Origin: Lodderomyces elongisporus
Lineage: Eukaryota > Ascomycota > Pichiomycetes > Serinales > Debaryomycetaceae
Assembly (NCBI RefSeq): GCF_030384665.1
Contig: NC_083676.1
Location: 1,736,001-1,800,000, forward strand
Reading direction: 5' to 3'
DNA: 64,000 nt
A program made the translations under genes and the position numbers. Below, piece by piece: positions 60,155 through 64,000 of this stretch. A model generated the notes under the pieces. The model saw nothing but the letters and a program-made list of their open reading frames with translations. It searched no databases and had not been told where the DNA came from. The number at the start of each line of letters is the position of its first letter. The stretch's first letter is position 1.

Positions 60155-61825
60155 ATGAATGACATTATAGGTTTGAGGGTTAATGTTCCTGGAGCAACAG
60201 GACACGCCGTCTTGCGATATGTGGGGATCATTCACGGCAAGAACGGAGTGTTTGCAGGATTGGAGCTTCAGGGAACGTTAGCAGCCACTAGAGGTAAGAA
60301 TTCGGGCGCAGTTGAAAATGTTCAATATTTTGACGTGGAGATCCCCAAGAGTGGATTATTCATCCCATATGAACGGTTAAGAAGCGTTAATCCTAAACTA
60401 CCAGACCTGAAAACATACTTGTCCCATTTTGGCGATACCATTATTATCAACGAAACCTTGAGTAGGCCGGCTAGTGCTGCAGGGATAGAAGCTAGAACAC
60501 CCACCTCAAGAACTTCCTCTGTGGGGAATGCATTGCCCATAGGATCATTTGCTGCTTCTTATCCATCTGCAAATAATGCAGGTGAAGCAACAGAAGCGCC
60601 TATATATGGTATAAATACCGGCAATGCAAGTGACACAATGCATACAACGACAGAGTATACTACTACAATGGTATTACCAGCACCAGCAACAACAGTAGCA
60701 CCAGCAGCACCACCACCAGCAGCACCACAAACTATAGCACGAACACCGGTTGCAACAACAGATACTCGGTCAATATCTAATAATACTCCGCTATTGAAAA
60801 ATAGTGTTCGTTCACCGTTAAGTCCTATATCTCACACAGGAGGATATTTGAATGCAAGAATGGGTGCCATGAGCGAAAATATATATAAGGAAATGAATTC
60901 AAACGTTGTAGACGTGTCGCAATATGAAACCGAAATCAAAGAGTTGCGGAAGCTATTAAAGGAAAAAGATAGAAGACTTGAAGGTTTTGCCAGGCAGAGA
61001 GAAGAATGGCATAATGCAATGGATGACTTGATGGCAGTTCAACAAGACGGTATGCAAGTATTCGAAGATCGTATTCACGAATTGGAGAATGTGAATGCTA
61101 AGCAAGCAAAGGAACTTACGCGGTTGAAAGAGGAGCTCAGAATCTCGAAAGAAAGTATGAAACAATTGGAGGATGAACTCGAACATTTAAGGAGTAAAGG
61201 AACAGAGAAGAAGGAAATAGGTAAACTGCGAAACCTTGATGGGGCCAAAACAGAACTGAATGAAGACAAACACAAACAGTTGGCAATGGGCGATAGTCAG
61301 ATTCGCGAGATTGAGAAATTGAAACGGGAGCTTGAAGAATCGAGATTTAAAATTGGGGAGTTGGAAAATGACAAAAATAAACAAAGTCATGAAGATCATA
61401 TGGATTCCATATTAGCCGAAGATATCCAAAATGTAGATTTACTAGGTAGTTTAAAAACAAACAGCGGAGAAATCTCACAATCACCGTCAGATTCAAAACT
61501 GCATCCAAATGTACATCCAAAACAAGAACTACAAAATCCTCATAGAGATGCTGTTGAATCTACTAAACGTTCAACGGAGACAGTACTTATGGAGAACACT
61601 GCAAACTCTTCATCATCAGTCTCAGGAAACTATGTTGCTTCAACATCGAGTGATTTAATACAAGGATCAACTCATCCAACACATGCCAATTTCACTACGG
61701 ATTTGCCAATTTATAAAGCACCAAAACCAATTGATCCTGCTGAAGGTAGGAATGACTGGTGTGGTCTTTGCGAAAGAGACGGCCATAGTAGCATTGACTG
61801 TCCTTTTGAGAACGATATATTTTGA
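60155..61825 (+). CDS. BIK1: CLIP-170-family microtubule plus-end protein Bik1
   Basis: A protein of 556 aa. The N-terminal CAP-Gly domain (about 1-80) has LRYVGIIHGKNGVFAGLELQ, where the usual GKNDG reads GKNGV; RGKNSGAVENVQYFDVEIPK, SGLFIPYERL complete it. A low-complexity Ala/Pro/Thr linker (about 100-230) leads to a long coiled coil (about 248-410). The C-terminus ends with one CCHC zinc knuckle, C-G-L-C-x4-H-x4-C (WCGLCERDGHSSIDCPFEN), and the terminal residues NDIF. Bik1/CLIP-170 tracks microtubule ends and brings dynein (with Kip2/Pac1 in budding yeast). The Phe/Tyr end of CLIP-170 and S. cerevisiae Bik1 that binds CAP-Gly/EB proteins is here DIF. Confidence 0.93.
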   Translation: MNDIIGLRVNVPGATGHAVLRYVGIIHGKNGVFAGLELQGTLAATRGKNSGAVENVQYFDVEIPKSGLFIPYERLRSVNPKLPDLKTYLSHFGDTIIINETLSRPASAAGIEARTPTSRTSSVGNALPIGSFAASYPSANNAGEATEAPIYGINTGNASDTMHTTTEYTTTMVLPAPATTVAPAAPPPAAPQTIARTPVATTDTRSISNNTPLLKNSVRSPLSPISHTGGYLNARMGAMSENIYKEMNSNVVDVSQYETEIKELRKLLKEKDRRLEGFARQREEWHNAMDDLMAVQQDGMQVFEDRIHELENVNAKQAKELTRLKEELRISKESMKQLEDELEHLRSKGTEKKEIGKLRNLDGAKTELNEDKHKQLAMGDSQIREIEKLKRELEESRFKIGELENDKNKQSHEDHMDSILAEDIQNVDLLGSLKTNSGEISQSPSDSKLHPNVHPKQELQNPHRDAVESTKRSTETVLMENTANSSSSVSGNYVASTSSDLIQGSTHPTHANFTTDLPIYKAPKPIDPAEGRNDWCGLCERDGHSSIDCPFENDIF

Positions 61826-63219
61826 AAAAACAGAATTGTCTATAAACATAATTTTTTTCGTTTTCGTTTTCGTTTTCGTTTTTTTTCCTTTAAAAAGTGA
61901 AACTCATTTCGAATAATATGAAAAATGGATGACTTATTGAGCTCCCTATCTGTTTATTAATCCGTCCATATACGTGATTGTCGATCTTCTTGATTATAAA
62001 GTTCTTGCATGGTTTGAGTCGCAACTTTTAAATCTAATTACATCGATGTAAATCCAGGGTATAGCTATGTTATTAAGCTTTAGCAAAAACACCTCCATCT
62101 TCTACAAAATGATTATTCTCCTCCACCATTTGTACTATGTTAATGATTAATTAAGTTGGATTATTTCTTTCTTTGTTCTTTTTCTTTTTCAAATTCCATG
62201 TCATACCAAACAGTCTTGATTTTTATAAAGTATAAATCCATTCGTCTTACTTTGTTGTTTGGCTATTGATCCTTTCTCAAGTTGGCAATAAGCCACTGTA
62301 CTCGTTAATCTCTAAATAAAGAATTTGACTATAAGTAGGAAGTAAATGGATTTAGAGTATCTTTATCCAAAAAAAAGTAAAGATAATTTGAAAAAAAATA
62401 ATCATGCATAGAAAGAAAAGAGTACAGAAATTCGAGAATCAAAGTGAGAAACTTTTAAATAAAGTACTTATCAATTTTCGCTAAATATCCTCTGGAAACT
62501 AATATACATATTCTCTTTTGATTTTGCCATTAGCAATAAATTAATTTTACCGTTTCATGAAAGTTCTACTCAGAAATTGAGGAACTGTGTTTGGGTCCTC
62601 AAACTGGCTCTTTATGGAGAGGAATGTTTCGAAAAGACTAAAAACAACAAATAATAAGCTTGCACCTTGAAACGTAGAAGAATAATAAGGAGCAGGAAGA
62701 ATGAAACAAAGGCTCACGTCCCCTAAATACCCCCTAATTTTGATGTCGCTTTTTTTCTATTTAGTTTATATTTTTTATTTTTTATTTTTTTATTTTTTTA
62801 TTTTTTCATGTGAAAGTTAAGGACCCCCTGTCGTATGCTTTACTTTGACCCCTCTCTCTCTTCTTTATAATTTTAACTTTTCTCCCTTAATCCCACATTC
62901 ACCTCCCCTTACTATACATCTTTCCCCACCATAATTCTCGAATTCAAAATTTCAACAAAATATGTTCAAATCGTATATTATGTGAATCTTTTCATTATAA
63001 AAATAGTCTCCTTAATCCAATCCACACTACTGCTAAAGAAAAGTGAATTTTCCACCACCACCACCACCTCCTCCTTTTTCTCCACTACACCCCCCCTACT
63101 TTATGAACCAGAATATTCTGTTGACTATATTCCAATTAGAAACTGTTCACATCAATATTTTATCATATTACTAAACTTTCTGCCAGTTATCACATTCACC
63201 AGCTTATCCCCCCACCCCA
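61826..63219. other. 1.4 kb region between BIK1 and the hydrolase
   Basis: No gene is seen. Contents: TTTTCG units right after BIK1 (61857-61882), T/TTTTTAT repeats (62760-62805), and pyrimidine-rich sequence with C-runs before the hydrolase start (63055-63220). Confidence 0.55.
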
Positions 63220-64000
63220 ATGTCACTTGAGCAACAAGAAATTAAACTTCACAATGGGAAACGTGTATTCACAACATTGAGCAATCTTTCACAAACAGCA
63301 ATTGTGGGTCAGAAATTTAACCGTGTGATTTTTCTTTTTCATGGGTTCCCCGATGTCAATACTACATTCAATAAAATCTGGCCCCTTTTGATTGACCACT
63401 ACAACTCCCTCAATGAACCTGTTTTGATATTAGCTCCAAAGCTTAGGGGATACGAAAAGTCTAGCATTGGCCCTGAAGGAGAATACATGTTGCCTTACTT
63501 GGCTGATGATGTGAAAGCATGGATCCATGAAGTTAATCCAGAGCTCAACAAACCTGTAAACATAGTTGGCCATGACTGGGGTGCAATTCTAGGCTTCAAG
63601 TTTGCCAACATGTATCCTGACCTTGTGACTTCGATGGTTTGTATGGCAATTCCATATTTGGCAAATGTCAATCCATTGGAGTTGGTATGGTATGCACCAG
63701 AACAATTGTACTTGTCAACATATTTCTTCACCATGCAATATGCCTATTTCTACAAGGACAAGTTGACCCAAGATAATGAATATTTGACCAAATTGTGGCA
63801 ATATTGGTCACCCGGTTACAAAGCAACTCAAGCAGAGATTAACGAGATACGTGAGGCTTTTGCTAAAGATGGCGTTGTTGATGCAGTTACAGCCTATTAC
63901 CGCCACCTCTTTCGACCATTTTCCCTCAAAAAATCGAGATGGCCAGTCGACTTCACAAAAGTGCCTACTTTGGTACTAATGGGCGAAGATGATGGATGTA
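63220..64000 (+). CDS. Alpha/beta hydrolase, epoxide-hydrolase-like, cut by the window end
   Basis: The frame from ATG 63220 (MSLEQQEIKLHNGKRVFTTL) is open to the window end: 260 codons, 3' part missing. It has the oxyanion motif HGFPD (His41 on, in VIFLFHGFPDVNTTFNKIW), the nucleophile elbow VGHDWGAILGFKFA (Asp119 as nucleophile, G-x-D-x-G) and RGYEKSS before it. An Asp nucleophile with HGFP and a Trp after it is the pattern of epoxide hydrolases and haloalkane-dehalogenase-like enzymes. The C-terminal acid and His are beyond or near the edge (a DDG is just before the end). The substrate is unknown; similar genes in yeasts are mostly uncharacterised. Confidence 0.85.
   Translation, partial: MSLEQQEIKLHNGKRVFTTLSNLSQTAIVGQKFNRVIFLFHGFPDVNTTFNKIWPLLIDHYNSLNEPVLILAPKLRGYEKSSIGPEGEYMLPYLADDVKAWIHEVNPELNKPVNIVGHDWGAILGFKFANMYPDLVTSMVCMAIPYLANVNPLELVWYAPEQLYLSTYFFTMQYAYFYKDKLTQDNEYLTKLWQYWSPGYKATQAEINEIREAFAKDGVVDAVTAYYRHLFRPFSLKKSRWPVDFTKVPTLVLMGEDDGC

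Overview
This is a nuclear segment of an AT-rich budding-yeast genome. Genes are compact, mostly intronless and on both strands; the few introns follow the yeast pattern GTATGT ... TACTAAC ... YAG. Several features point to the CUG-Ser (CTG) clade. VAN1 and FCP1 each have an in-frame CTG codon where, as I recall them, homologues from other yeasts carry serine. The window also holds an eIF3h gene and a bifunctional pseudouridine-catabolism gene, both absent from Saccharomyces cerevisiae as far as I recall. The many microsatellites and low-complexity protein insertions make me think of Lodderomyces elongisporus or a close relative, but that is inference. Standard-code translations show Leu at CTG codons that are probably read as Ser.

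Layout, left to right: a possible gene tail at the edge; TRM7(+), KRS1(-), eIF3h(+), DET1-like(+, one intron), TPI1(+), TatD-like(-), FCP1(+), a SUR7/PalI-family membrane protein(+), PRP19(+), phosphoribomutase PGM3/PRM15(+), VAN1(+, one intron); a 3.7 kb gene-free stretch with a nested-hairpin element and a (GT)46 tract; PSA1(+), AIM18/AIM46-like(-), a bifunctional pseudouridine glycosidase-kinase(-, one intron joining two reading frames), TTI2-like(+), TIM8(-), a coiled-coil protein resembling CENP-K/Mcm22(+), a Zn2Cys6 regulator(+), MCH1(-), FBP1(-), an unrecognised protein(-), SEC61(+), FCF2(+), a second unrecognised protein(-); a 3.9 kb gene-free stretch; NUP159(+), BIK1(+), and an alpha/beta hydrolase(+) cut by the window end.

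Functional links are loose, as usual in yeast. PGM3, VAN1 and PSA1 lie in a row and share sugar-phosphate or mannosylation themes: PSA1 makes the GDP-mannose that the VAN1 complex uses. TPI1 and FBP1 are glycolysis and gluconeogenesis enzymes. The rest are essential housekeeping functions in translation, splicing, CTD dephosphorylation, protein translocation, mitochondrial import, nuclear pore and microtubules. I found no transposon, rRNA, CRISPR array or convincing intact tRNA. The most informative results are three spliced gene models that open reading frames alone would miss (DET1, VAN1 and the pseudouridine fusion), a 99-bp nested inverted-repeat element with a tRNA-like box B, a pair of inverted forkhead sites upstream of BIK1, and a perfect direct repeat upstream of FBP1.
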